DNA of 64,000 nucleotides. It comes from Ruminococcus sp. GTDB taxonomy: Bacteria; Bacillota; Clostridia; Oscillospirales; Ruminococcaceae. The position numbers and the translations under genes were made by a program. The stretch covers positions 62,001 through 126,000 of the forward strand of contig JAFWSI010000070.1 of NCBI GenBank assembly GCA_017519415.1, given 5' to 3'. Every line of letters starts with the position of its first letter. Position 1 is the stretch's first letter. This document shows positions 53,622 through 61,519 of the stretch, in pieces. The notes under the pieces are model-generated. The model had not been told where the DNA came from and ran no database searches. It saw only the letters and a program-made list of their open reading frames with translations.

Positions 53622-53724
53622 TTTGACTGTCGATTTGAACTGCCGACAGGGAGCAGTTTTATAAACCAATGACGTAGCGCGAACGAAATCTGACGTGTCT
53701 GCCAATTTCACCACACCCGCATAT
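53622..53724 (-). pseudogene. Broken tandem copy of tRNA-Leu (5' half intact, 3' half replaced)
   Basis: The 39 bases at 53686-53724 are identical to 53578-53616 of the intact tRNA (acceptor 5' strand, D-arm, half of the anticodon stem). Beyond that the sequence diverges: no anticodon stem partner and no CACCCGC acceptor strand, although a T-arm-like GTTCAAATC remains near 53630. It lies upstream of the functional gene in the same transcript. Confidence 0.75.
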
Positions 53725-53752
53725 GACCGGACAAAAGTAAAGCCGGTATTTA

Positions 53753-54262
53753 TTATATTTCATCCATGTGTCCGGAATTGTTGTCCTTTTTTCTAAGCTC
53801 CTCAAGCTTCTGAGTATAAGGATCCATTATGCCGAACTGAACCTGATCGAACTTCTGATTGGTAAACCTTACATTAAAGTACGGGAAGCCCTCTTGTTTC
53901 TCAAGCCACTTGTATTTTTTATTGGCAAGGACGGTCCCCAAAGCAAGACCAACCGTCAGCGGGACACCAAAATACCCCAGATTAGGGGATATAGGGGCGT
54001 TAATAGCAGCTATAACAGGAGCACCGATTGCGAATAAGTCGCTTTTCAGGTAGGCACCCATAAATCCGGCTGCAAGGATAGCTGCGAGAAAAAGGGCATT
54101 CAGAATCTGTAAAAGGCTTGAAAGCATAAGTATACAGCTGTACAGTGAACCAAAAAGACTGCCTCCGTATACAAAAATGTATGTGAGAGCAACAAGGTTA
54201 TACACTCTTTGGCAATTCTTCAGTGAAATACGGTTTTTGCCGTAGATTTCTTCGAGCTCCAT
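53753..54262 (-). CDS. Small membrane protein, function unknown
   Basis: 169 residues from the ATG at 54262 behind GAGGAAAAG. Four hydrophobic segments between residues 22 and 115 (LVALTYIFVYGGSLFGSLY, LMLSSLLQILNALFLAAILAAGFMGAYL, LFAIGAPVIAAINAPIS, GVPLTVGLALGTVLA), then a charged cytoplasmic tail. I do not recognise the family. It is upstream of the tRNA-Leu copies on the same strand. Confidence 0.75.
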   Translation of the reverse strand: MELEEIYGKNRISLKNCQRVYNLVALTYIFVYGGSLFGSLYSCILMLSSLLQILNALFLAAILAAGFMGAYLKSDLFAIGAPVIAAINAPISPNLGYFGVPLTVGLALGTVLANKKYKWLEKQEGFPYFNVRFTNQKFDQVQFGIMDPYTQKLEELRKKDNNSGHMDEI

Positions 54263-54378
54263 GATCTTTTCCTCGTTTCGCAGGCAGTGGACTAAGCTGA
54301 TGAACATATAACAATAAATATTATACTCTATACCGACTGATTTGTCAAGCAGGATAACAGGGGAGCAGCAGACAATAA

Positions 54379-54405
54379 AAAAGCTCCCTTAAAAAGAGAG
54401 CTTTT
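54379..54405 (-). terminator. Terminator after the Cys-motif gene
   Basis: Minus strand AAAAGCTCTCTT...AAGGGAGCTTTTTTATT; 8-bp perfect outer stem with one mismatch inside. Confidence 0.8.
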
Positions 54406-54425
54406 GATCTAAGATAATAACAGAT

Positions 54426-54890
54426 TTATTCAGTTTCGGCAGAGTCCGGATCTGCTTCTTCCTCATTTTGTTCTGCCTCAGGAGCAGCTTCGCTTTTCTC
54501 CTCCTCAGCAGCTTCAGCCTGAGCGGCAGTCTCTTCCTTGGCTTCTTCAGCTGCGGGAGCAGGTTCAGGCTTTGCGGATTCCTTTTCGTTTGTTTTTTTA
54601 TCCGTGGTTTCTTTTCCCTTCTCCTTTTCGGTACGATCGCCCTTTGACTCTATGTAGAGGTCATCATCGGCGATACTGCCCACGAACCTGAGTTGTTTTA
54701 CGGGTATCCTCTTCAGGGGAGAATAGATAAATGCCTTACATGAATAGTTCTGCTCAACGAGGCCTCTTTTTTCGCAGAGAACTCTGTTTCCGTCCTTTGT
54801 ACGTTTGCCGTAGGTACAGTAATCGCATTTAGGATCGATTTTTTTATCGAAATATTTAGCTCCGCTCTGAAATAAAGACAAAAAGCCCAT
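54426..54890 (-). CDS. Small protein with four-Cys N-terminus and acidic low-complexity tail
   Basis: 154 residues. N-terminal 60 residues hold CDYC...VLCEKRG...YSC, a CxxC-C-C set able to bind zinc or an Fe-S cluster. Residues 85-154 are Glu/Ala/Lys-rich and probably disordered. The compact Cys part is of a kind often found as conserved hypothetical in Clostridia; no function is known to me. Promoter TGGACA-17-TATACT at 54923-54951. Confidence 0.75.
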   Translation of the reverse strand: MGFLSLFQSGAKYFDKKIDPKCDYCTYGKRTKDGNRVLCEKRGLVEQNYSCKAFIYSPLKRIPVKQLRFVGSIADDDLYIESKGDRTEKEKGKETTDKKTNEKESAKPEPAPAAEEAKEETAAQAEAAEEEKSEAAPEAEQNEEEADPDSAETE

Positions 54891-54922
54891 AAGTAATCAC
54901 CTCAAAAATAAATCTATAAATT

Positions 54923-54951
54923 AGTATAGCACAAAAAAATTTTTTTGTCCA
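54923..54951 (-). promoter_or_regulatory. Sigma-A promoter of Cys-motif gene
   Basis: Minus strand TGGACA (54951-54946), 17 nt, TATACT (54928-54923). Confidence 0.65.
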
Positions 54952-55058
54952 GTGATTTTTGAAAAATTATATATTTATTTGAAAAAGCCTTTCTGCGATT
55001 GTTATAAATGCACAAATGAGGAGAAGATACGTTTGTTTATAAGCTTTATTAGCATTCT

Positions 55059-55101
55059 CTAACGCATAAAGATTGACAATATTGTATCAATGTGTTAGAA
55101 T
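55059..55101 (+). promoter_or_regulatory. Promoter embedded in a 40-bp inverted repeat, hydrogenase-maturation operon
   Basis: TTGACA (55073-55078), 17 nt, TAGAAT (55096-55101). CTAAC-x-CAT at 55059-55067 mirrors ATG-x-GTTAG at 55090-55098, and TTGACAATATTGTATCAA between them is itself nearly palindromic. A repressor bound here would cover both boxes. It is not a Rex or Fnr box as far as I can see. Confidence 0.65.
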
Positions 55102-55107
55102 TATTAT

Positions 55108-55250
55108 AGCGGGAAGCGGGATTTATTCCGTTTTTGGCTTTACAATTAATTATTGTTTTCGGGCAGCAGGGTGATAACTCTGTTATCGGATGGCAGTTGA
55201 GTATATTTACGCAGATACTATCCGTCCGCTCAGGGGCGGATTTTTTGTTA
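55108..55250 (+). promoter_or_regulatory. Structured leader with antiterminator/terminator choice before the hydrogenase-maturation operon
   Basis: The leader from about 55108 holds hairpins CGGGA-TTTA-TTCCG and GATAAC-TCT-GTTATC, then GGAT (55188-55191) and GTAT (55201-55204) facing ATAC (55215-55218) and ATCC (55220-55223). The same ATCC starts the terminator ATCCGTCC (55220-55227) / GGGCGGAT (55234-55241) followed by TTTTTT. The two folds exclude each other, the layout of a riboswitch or protein-controlled attenuator. I recognise no known riboswitch class. 54952-55058 shows only AT-rich sequence. Confidence 0.6.
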
Positions 55251-55280
55251 GCTGCCGTTTTTCTGCCGAAGGGAGGAGAA

Positions 55281-55529
55281 ATGGAAAACAAACGCATAGC
55301 AGTTGCGGCTATCGTGATCGACGAGCAGTCCGCGGCGGTGGAAGTAAACAACGTGCTCCACGAATACAGCGATATTATTATCGGTCGTATGGGACTTCCG
55401 TATAAGGAGAGAGGGATCTCGATAATATCGGTGGCTCTTGACGCGGAGCCTGACGTCATAAGCTGCCTTACCGGAAGACTGGGACAGATAACGGGAGTCT
55501 CAGTAAAGGCTGCTATCTCAAAGAAATGA
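55281..55529 (+). CDS. TM1266-family putative regulator of iron-only hydrogenase system
   Basis: 82 residues from the ATG at 55281 behind GGGAGGAG; an in-frame ATG at 55134 would run through the terminator and was rejected. ACT-like ferredoxin fold (RIAVAAIVIDEQSAAVEVNNVLHEYSDIIIGRMG, ISIISVALDAEPDVISCLTGRLGQITGVSVKA), the form found next to hydE/hydG genes. Proposed to sense a small molecule and regulate H-cluster assembly; mechanism unknown. Confidence 0.85.
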   Translation: MENKRIAVAAIVIDEQSAAVEVNNVLHEYSDIIIGRMGLPYKERGISIISVALDAEPDVISCLTGRLGQITGVSVKAAISKK

Positions 55530-55541
55530 CAGAGGTGCTTT

Positions 55542-56009
55542 ATGAGAAGAAACGACCGCGAGATAACCGATAGTGAGCAGATAAATAGCTTTATTTCGGA
55601 GGAAAAGATAATGCGCATAGGCTTCATTGATAACGGTGAGGTCTACATTGTGCCTGTAAATTACGGATATTCTGTTGATGACGACAAATACACGTTTTAT
55701 TTTCACGGTGCCATGGCAGGCAGAAAGTACGAGCTTGCAAAGAGCAGACCGTCAGTTGGATTTGAGATAGACGGGAAGTATATTCTTTTGGAAGCAGATA
55801 CGGCCTGCGGTCATTCCGCGAAATATCAGAGCATTATCGGTACGGGAACTCTTTCGCTGATAGAGGGCTCCGAAGAAAAGAAAGCCGCCTTTGAATATGT
55901 AATGAAGCAGGCGGCAGGCAGGACCGGACTGGAATACGATGAAACTGTGCTCTCACGGACTGCGGTATTTAAACTTGAAGTTAAAGCAATGTCCTGCAAG
56001 GCAAAATAA
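55542..56009 (+). CDS. NimA-like pyridoxamine 5'-phosphate oxidase family flavoprotein
   Basis: 155 residues. Split-barrel flavin fold: RRNDREITDSEQINSFISEEKIMRIGFIDNGEVYIVPVNYGY and YTFYFHGAMAGRKYELAKSRPSVGFEID, followed by SIIGTGTLSLIEG. The His/Gly loop in FHGAMAGRK binds FMN or heme. Enzymes of this group include nitroimidazole reductases. The gene is 12 nt after the TM1266-like gene and 12 nt before hydG, so a redox or oxygen-protection role in hydrogenase maturation is possible but unproven. Confidence 0.85.
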   Translation: MRRNDREITDSEQINSFISEEKIMRIGFIDNGEVYIVPVNYGYSVDDDKYTFYFHGAMAGRKYELAKSRPSVGFEIDGKYILLEADTACGHSAKYQSIIGTGTLSLIEGSEEKKAAFEYVMKQAAGRTGLEYDETVLSRTAVFKLEVKAMSCKAK

Positions 56010-56021
56010 TAAAGGAGAAAG

Positions 56022-57479
56022 ATGAATATGTATGATGTTAAATCTATGAATGCTGATGATTTTATAAATGACGAGGAGATAATGGCTACTTTAGAGTATG
56101 CCGATCAGAATAAAAACAATATCTCGCTCATTAAGCAGATACTCGAAAAGGCAAGGCCTAAGAAAACGGGCAGGGGAGTAGAGTGCGCAGGACTTACTCA
56201 CCGTGAGGCCAGCGTTCTTCTTGCCTGCGATATTCCCGAGATGACAGAGAAGATGTACGAGCTTGCCAAGGAGATAAAGCAGGCTTTCTACGGCAACAGA
56301 ATAGTTATGTTTGCTCCTCTTTATCTTTCAAACTACTGCGTAAATAAGTGCGTATACTGTCCTTATCATATACAGAACAAGGAAATTCCCCGTAAGAAGC
56401 TGACACAGGAGGAGGTGCGTCAGGAGGTCATTGCCCTTCAGGACATGGGACACAAGCGCCTTGCTATCGAATCAGGCGAAGACCCCGTAAACAATCCTAT
56501 CGAATATATCCTCGAATGTATCAACACTATCTACTCAATAAAGCACAAAAACGGTGCTATACGCCGTGTAAACGTAAATATTGCGGCAACTACGGTTGAA
56601 AACTACCGCAAGCTCAAGGAAGCGGGCATAGGCACCTATATCCTGTTTCAGGAGACATACCACAGGGCGAGCTATGAGGTGCTCCACCCGGCAGGACCCA
56701 AGCATAACTACGCATACCACACAGAGGCTATGGACAGAGCTATGGAGGGCGGCATAGACGACGTAGGCCTGGGCGTTCTCTTCGGACTTGACAAGTACAG
56801 ATACGAGTTTGCGGGACTTCTCATGCACGCAGAGCACCTTGAAGCCGTTCACGGCGTAGGTCCCCATACCATCAGCGTTCCCCGTATAAGGAGAGCCGCA
56901 GACATTGATCCTTCCGTATTTGACAACGGTATCGACGATGATACTTTCGCAAAGCTCGTAGCTTGTATCAGAATAGCAGTTCCTTACACGGGCATGATAA
57001 TATCCACCCGTGAGAGCGAAGCCTGTCGTGAAAAGGTGCTTGGCCTCGGCGTTTCACAGATCTCGGGCGGCTCAAGAACGTCTGTGGGCGGCTATGCCGG
57101 CTACACTCCCGAGGAGCGCCCTCACGATACGGAGCAGTTTGACGTATCAGACCAGCGCAGTCTCGATGAAGTAGTAAAGTGGCTCATGGACGGAGGCTAT
57201 ATCCCGTCATTCTGTACAGCCTGCTACCGTGAGGGACGTACAGGCGACCGCTTCATGGCACTTTGCAAGGTCGGACAGATACAGAACTGCTGTCACCCCA
57301 ACGCTCTTATGACGCTTCAGGAGTACCTTTCGGACTATGCTTCACCCGAAACAAAGGCAGTAGGCGAGGCGCTTATCGCCCGCGAGATACAGAATGTTCC
57401 CGACGAAAAGCGCCGTCAGCGTGCGATTGAGTACCTTGACAGCATAAAGAACGGCGGTCAGCGCGATTTCAGATTCTGA
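56022..57479 (+). CDS. hydG: [FeFe]-hydrogenase H-cluster radical SAM maturase HydG
   Basis: 485 residues. Radical SAM cluster C106-x3-C110-x2-C113 (CVNKCVYC) and the second, C-terminal cluster motif C-x2-C-x22-C (CTACYREGRTGDRF...NC) that is specific for HydG and absent from ThiH. HydG splits tyrosine into p-cresol, CO and cyanide and builds the Fe(CO)2CN synthon. The start could also be the ATG at 56028. hydE, hydF and the hydrogenase are not in the window. Confidence 0.95.
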   Translation: MNMYDVKSMNADDFINDEEIMATLEYADQNKNNISLIKQILEKARPKKTGRGVECAGLTHREASVLLACDIPEMTEKMYELAKEIKQAFYGNRIVMFAPLYLSNYCVNKCVYCPYHIQNKEIPRKKLTQEEVRQEVIALQDMGHKRLAIESGEDPVNNPIEYILECINTIYSIKHKNGAIRRVNVNIAATTVENYRKLKEAGIGTYILFQETYHRASYEVLHPAGPKHNYAYHTEAMDRAMEGGIDDVGLGVLFGLDKYRYEFAGLLMHAEHLEAVHGVGPHTISVPRIRRAADIDPSVFDNGIDDDTFAKLVACIRIAVPYTGMIISTRESEACREKVLGLGVSQISGGSRTSVGGYAGYTPEERPHDTEQFDVSDQRSLDEVVKWLMDGGYIPSFCTACYREGRTGDRFMALCKVGQIQNCCHPNALMTLQEYLSDYASPETKAVGEALIAREIQNVPDEKRRQRAIEYLDSIKNGGQRDFRF

Positions 57480-57580
57480 TGCATGTTCCGTAATAAAAGC
57501 TCAAATATTCATATAATATATCTTGCCTGCTTCTGCTCAGGTAGCAGGTATCAAGTATCTCAGTGAAAGGAGTTTCTGCA

Positions 57581-59926
57581 ATGGATAAGAGGGTATTTAT
57601 TGAAAAATTCACCGGAAAGCTTCCGAAGGACATAAAGTCTGCGTCCTCCGTGCAGCTTCACGACGCTCTCGGCAAGACAGTAATGGAGATGTTCGCTGAC
57701 CGCTGGGGCAATGCCCGTCAGGAGCACCTCTCAAAACGCCGTGCGGCATATCTTTCAATGGAGTTCCTTGTGGGACGTGCGGTATACAATAATCTGCTGG
57801 TTCTCGGCATATACGATGAGGTGGAAGAGGCTTTCAAGGAGCTCGGACTTGATCTTGCAGAACTTGAAGAAATAGAGGACGCAGCTCTCGGAAACGGCGG
57901 ACTCGGCAGACTTGCAGCCTGCTTCCTTGACAGTGCTGCTGCTCTCGGACTTCCTCTTGACGGCTACGGTATACGCTACAAGTACGGACTTTTCAGGCAG
58001 TCCATTGTTGACGGCTTCCAGCGTGAGGACATCGACGACTGGACAAAATACGGCGATCCCTGGTCTGTGCGCTGCGACGAGGACACTGTCCTCATCGAGT
58101 ACAGCGGTCAGACCGTAAAGGCTGTACCATACGATATGCCGATATTCGGATGTCGCACGGAGAACGTGGGAACTCTCAGACTGTGGCAGGCTGAGCCTGT
58201 AAAGGAGTTCGACTTTGATGTGTTCAACAAGCAGGACTACCTTGAAGCTTCAAAGGAGAAGATATACGCCGAGGACATTTCCCGCGTGCTCTATCCTAAC
58301 GACGACACCGACGAGGGAAAGAAGCTCCGTCTTAAACAGCAGTACTTTTTCAGCTGCGCTTCGCTGACGGATATAATCAGAAAGCACAAGGTTCGCTTTG
58401 GCACTCTCGATAATCTTGCGGACTATATTTCGGTTCAGCTCAATGATACTCACCCTGTTATCTCTATCCCCGAGCTTATCAGACAGCTTGTGGACAACGA
58501 GGGATACACCTTCGGGACTGCCCTTGAAATGGCTAAGAGGATATTCAACTACACCAACCACACCGTTATGCAGGAGGCGCTGGAGAAGTGGCGTACAGAT
58601 CTTGTTGAGGAGCTTCTGCCCCGTATCTACGATATAATTATCCAGATTAACGAGGCTCTTATGGCGGAGATGTACGCAAACGGCGTTGAAAGAGCTAAGA
58701 TAGACCGTATCAAAATAATAAAGGGCGACCTTATCCATATGGCGGACATGGCTTGCTATGCTTCAAGCCATATCAACGGCGTTGCGGAGATACACACCCA
58801 GATACTCAGGGACACCGTTCTTGCGGACTGGTTCAGTCTCTACCCCGAGCGCTTCCGCAACGAGACAAACGGAATCACTCAGCGACGCTGGATAGCACTG
58901 TGCAACAGGGAGCTTTCGGCACTTATAACCGAGCTTCTCGGCGACGATGACTGGATAAATGACCTTGACAGGCTGAAAGAGCTTGCTAAATATGCCGACG
59001 ATGAGAACGTGCTTCGCCGCTTCATCGACATCAAGCAGGGCAAGAAAAAACAGCTTGCGGCTTTCATAAAGACTCACGACGACATTGATATCGACGAAAA
59101 TTCTGTTTTCGATATCCAGATAAAGCGTCTCCACGAGTACAAGAGACAGCTGCTCAACGCTTTCTCCATACTTTGGATATACTACGGTATAAAGGACGGC
59201 AGTATACAGGATTTCAAGCCTACAACGTTCATTTTCGGAGCTAAATCTGCTCCCGGATACCGCCGTGCAAAGGCAATAATCAAGTTCATCAACGAGGTGG
59301 GCGGAATCGTTTCCTCCGATCCCGATACCCGCGGCCTTATCAAGGTTGTGTTCGTGCAGAATTATAATGTATCCTACGCCGAGAAGCTGGTTGCGGCGGC
59401 TGATGTCTCCGAGCAGATCTCAACAGCAGGCACTGAGGCCAGCGGCACCGGCAATATGAAGCTCATGCTCAACGGTGCGGTGACTCTCGGAACCTACGAC
59501 GGCGCTAATATTGAAATAGTGCAGGAAGCAGGGGAGGAAAACAACTATATCTTCGGTGCCCGTGTTGAGGAACTGGAGAAGATCGTTCCCGGATATGACA
59601 GCCGCAGTATCTTCTCGTCAGACAGCATGATACGCAGGGTGGTATCCTCCCTTATCGACGGAACCGTTTCCGACGGCGGCAGTGGTGACTTCCGCGAGCT
59701 TTACACGGCTCTTCTTGACGGAGCGAGCTGGCATGCTCCCGACCATTATTATCTTCTTGGCGACATAAGGGACTACGTGGAGACAAAGCTCCGCTGCATA
59801 AACGACTACAGCAGCGACAGACTTGCCTTTGCCCGTAAGCAGTGGCTAAATATGTGCAATGCAGGCAAGTTCAGCTCGGACAGGACTATCGCCGACTATG
59901 CAGAGAATATATGGCATATCCACTGA
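57581..59926 (+). CDS. glgP: Glycogen/starch phosphorylase
   Basis: 781 residues from the ATG at 57581 behind AAAGGAG. GT35 signatures: AAYLSMEFLVGRAVYNNLL, AALGNGGLGRLAACFLDS, NDTHPVISIPELIR and the PLP lysine in SGTGNMKLMLNGAVTLGTYDGANIEI. It releases glucose 1-phosphate from stored glycogen. The leader 57520-57560 has a hairpin with CCTGCT/AGCAGG arms; -10-like TATAAT at 57514. Confidence 0.97.
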   Translation: MDKRVFIEKFTGKLPKDIKSASSVQLHDALGKTVMEMFADRWGNARQEHLSKRRAAYLSMEFLVGRAVYNNLLVLGIYDEVEEAFKELGLDLAELEEIEDAALGNGGLGRLAACFLDSAAALGLPLDGYGIRYKYGLFRQSIVDGFQREDIDDWTKYGDPWSVRCDEDTVLIEYSGQTVKAVPYDMPIFGCRTENVGTLRLWQAEPVKEFDFDVFNKQDYLEASKEKIYAEDISRVLYPNDDTDEGKKLRLKQQYFFSCASLTDIIRKHKVRFGTLDNLADYISVQLNDTHPVISIPELIRQLVDNEGYTFGTALEMAKRIFNYTNHTVMQEALEKWRTDLVEELLPRIYDIIIQINEALMAEMYANGVERAKIDRIKIIKGDLIHMADMACYASSHINGVAEIHTQILRDTVLADWFSLYPERFRNETNGITQRRWIALCNRELSALITELLGDDDWINDLDRLKELAKYADDENVLRRFIDIKQGKKKQLAAFIKTHDDIDIDENSVFDIQIKRLHEYKRQLLNAFSILWIYYGIKDGSIQDFKPTTFIFGAKSAPGYRRAKAIIKFINEVGGIVSSDPDTRGLIKVVFVQNYNVSYAEKLVAAADVSEQISTAGTEASGTGNMKLMLNGAVTLGTYDGANIEIVQEAGEENNYIFGARVEELEKIVPGYDSRSIFSSDSMIRRVVSSLIDGTVSDGGSGDFRELYTALLDGASWHAPDHYYLLGDIRDYVETKLRCINDYSSDRLAFARKQWLNMCNAGKFSSDRTIADYAENIWHIH

Positions 59927-59927
59927 T

Positions 59928-59956
59928 TTGACAAATGAATTGTATTATGTTAAAAT
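59928..59956 (+). promoter_or_regulatory. Sigma-A promoter of the PQTGD microprotein
   Basis: TTGACA overlapping the glgP stop, 17 nt, TAAAAT (59951-59956), 37 nt before the ATG. Confidence 0.7.
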
Positions 59957-59992
59957 AAAGTTTAATATAAATATAATAAGGAGGATAACAAA

Positions 59993-60154
59993 ATGCTCGG
60001 AGCTCTACTGACATTAGCCGCAGCTGTACCGCAGACGGGAGATAATTTTCCAAAGGGCGTTATACTGATAATTCTGCTGGCCGCCGTTCTTCTTGCAGTC
60101 GGAACAGCTGTCTTTGCCAAGAAAAAAGGCGGAGATGACGACGACGAGGAATAA
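59993..60154 (+). CDS. 53-residue membrane microprotein with PQTGD motif
   Basis: ATG behind AAGGAGGATAACAAA, one of the best ribosome sites in the window. Reads MLGALLTLAAAVPQTGDNF, then a 20-residue membrane helix (VILIILLAAVLLAVGTAVF), then AKKKGG and an acidic end DDDDEE. PQTGD + helix + lysines is the layout of LPxTG-type sorting signals, yet there is no surface domain and the tail is acidic beyond the lysines. It may be a sortase substrate, a decoy or a small membrane factor. Confidence 0.7.
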   Translation: MLGALLTLAAAVPQTGDNFPKGVILIILLAAVLLAVGTAVFAKKKGGDDDDEE

Positions 60155-60212
60155 GCCTCAAAGCGAAATAAACAGATGACCGGTCGCATATAATTATGCA
60201 GGGGTGCTGTTT

Positions 60213-60512
60213 ATGCTTCTTTGCTTTGAAGAACTGTGCAGGAAGGAAGTTATAGAGATTGATACCGGGGAACGGCTCGGCTTCATAGATGACATAGAGC
60301 TTGACATCGGAAGCGGCAGGGTCAGTTCCCTTGTTATTTACGGCGGAACAAGGCTTTTCGGACTTCTTGGCAGGGAAGAGGATCTTGTCATATCCTGCGG
60401 TGACATAAGAGTCGTGGGCGGAGACGTCGTTCTTGTAAAGCGGCCGGATACGGGTATCAAGTCGAATTTTACAAAAAATAGCAGAAAAGGCTTTTTAAGT
60501 TTGTGGAAATAG
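60213..60512 (+). CDS. YlmC/YmxH-like PRC-barrel protein
   Basis: 99 residues from the ATG at 60213. CFEELCRKEVIEIDTGERLGFIDDIELDIGSGRVSSLVIYGG followed by FGREEDL-like and ISCGDIRVVGGDVVLVK is the PRC-barrel pattern of the YlmC/YmxH sporulation family. The C-terminal 20 residues are basic. Function in the family is not firmly known. It follows the microprotein gene by 58 nt and precedes the rpsB promoter. Confidence 0.85.
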   Translation: MLLCFEELCRKEVIEIDTGERLGFIDDIELDIGSGRVSSLVIYGGTRLFGLLGREEDLVISCGDIRVVGGDVVLVKRPDTGIKSNFTKNSRKGFLSLWK

Positions 60513-60527
60513 ACTTTCCCAAAACAC

Positions 60528-60556
60528 TTGAAAAAGAAAGCCTGAAATGTTATAAT
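60528..60556 (+). promoter_or_regulatory. Sigma-A promoter of rpsB-tsf
   Basis: TTGAAA, 17 nt, TATAAT (60551-60556). Confidence 0.8.
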
Positions 60557-60561
60557 ATTAA

Positions 60562-60618
60562 GGCAATTCACACGCCTGTACTTTCGGCGGTTGGTGCGCA
60601 GATACCTGTGTTGCTGCC
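60562..60618 (+). promoter_or_regulatory. Structured rpsB leader, candidate S2 autoregulatory site
   Basis: Three-way junction: GGCA (60562-60565) with TGCC (60615-60618), CACA (60569-60572) with TGTG (60607-60610), inner hairpins CGCC/GGCG (60573-60589) and GGT/ACC (60593-60606). Leaders bound by S2 are known in other bacterial groups; I cannot assign this one to a named family. Confidence 0.5.
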
Positions 60619-60670
60619 GAGCTAAGTGGGGCGGAGGATTAATAATAACCAATTTAAGGAGGACTACACC

Positions 60671-61438
60671 ATGGGAGTAGTATCAATGAAGCAGCTTCTT
60701 GAAGCAGGCGTTCACTTCGGACACCAGACAAGAAGATGGAACCCGAAAATGGCACCGTACATTTTCACCGAGAGAAACGGAATCTACATCATCGACCTTC
60801 AGAAGACAGTTAAGAAGCTCGAGGACGCTTATATGTTCGTCCGCGACATCGCTTCACAGGGCGGCGAGGTACTTTTCGTTGGTACAAAGAAGCAGGCCGG
60901 CGATTCTGTTAAGGAAGAGGCTACAAGAGCCGGTGCACACTATGTAAACGCAAGATGGCTGGGCGGTATGCTCACAAACTTCAAGACCATCCAGACAAGA
61001 ATAAAGAGACTTGAGCAGCTCCACACAATGGAAGAGGACGGCACATTTGCTCTTCTCCCCAAGAAGGAAGTTGTTAAGCTCAACCTCGAGATCGAAAAGC
61101 TCGAGAAGTTCCTCGGCGGTATCAAGACAATGAAGAAGCTCCCCGCAGCTCTCTTTATCGTAGACCCCCGCAAGGAAAAGATCGCTGTTGCTGAGGCAAA
61201 GAAACTTAATATCCCGATCGTCGCTATTGTTGATACAAACTGCGATCCTGATGAAGTTGATTACGTTATCCCCGGCAATGACGACGCTATCAGAGCAGTA
61301 AAGCTCATTGCAGGCACTATAGCTAACGCAGTTATCGAAGGCAGACAGGGCGACGACACAGCTGCTGTTGCTGCTGACGAAGCTCAGGAGGCTCCCGCTG
61401 AGGAAGCTGCCGAGCCAGCAGAGGCTGACGCTGAATAA
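60671..61438 (+). CDS. rpsB: Small ribosomal subunit protein S2
   Basis: 255 residues from the ATG at 60671 behind [49 protein letters not shown] and [52 protein letters not shown] are S2 hallmarks. The C-terminus adds an Ala/Glu-rich tail of about 25 residues. Part of the 30S subunit; usual partner tsf follows. Confidence 0.98.
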   Translation: MGVVSMKQLLEAGVHFGHQTRRWNPKMAPYIFTERNGIYIIDLQKTVKKLEDAYMFVRDIASQGGEVLFVGTKKQAGDSVKEEATRAGAHYVNARWLGGMLTNFKTIQTRIKRLEQLHTMEEDGTFALLPKKEVVKLNLEIEKLEKFLGGIKTMKKLPAALFIVDPRKEKIAVAEAKKLNIPIVAIVDTNCDPDEVDYVIPGNDDAIRAVKLIAGTIANAVIEGRQGDDTAAVAADEAQEAPAEEAAEPAEADAE

Positions 61439-61458
61439 TCCTAAACAATGGAACAATC

Positions 61459-61487
61459 AAAAACCCGAACTAACACTTCGGGTTTTT
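61459..61487 (+). terminator. Terminator between rpsB and tsf
   Basis: AAAACCCGAA / TTCGGGTTTT with a 7-nt loop and a T-run. tsf has its own AT-rich start region (TATAATAATAAA). Confidence 0.85.
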
Positions 61488-61519
61488 GCGGATATAATAA
61501 TAAATAGGAGGTAATAACA

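Noticed and set aside
53460-53714. An 84-codon minus-strand frame containing VVKLADTSDLGS-like text
   Set aside because: It is the translation of the tRNA-Leu gene and its broken copy, a well-known artefact.
55134-55280. N-terminal extension of the TM1266-like protein
   Set aside because: It would translate through a terminator hairpin, and the ATG at 55281 has a strong ribosome site.
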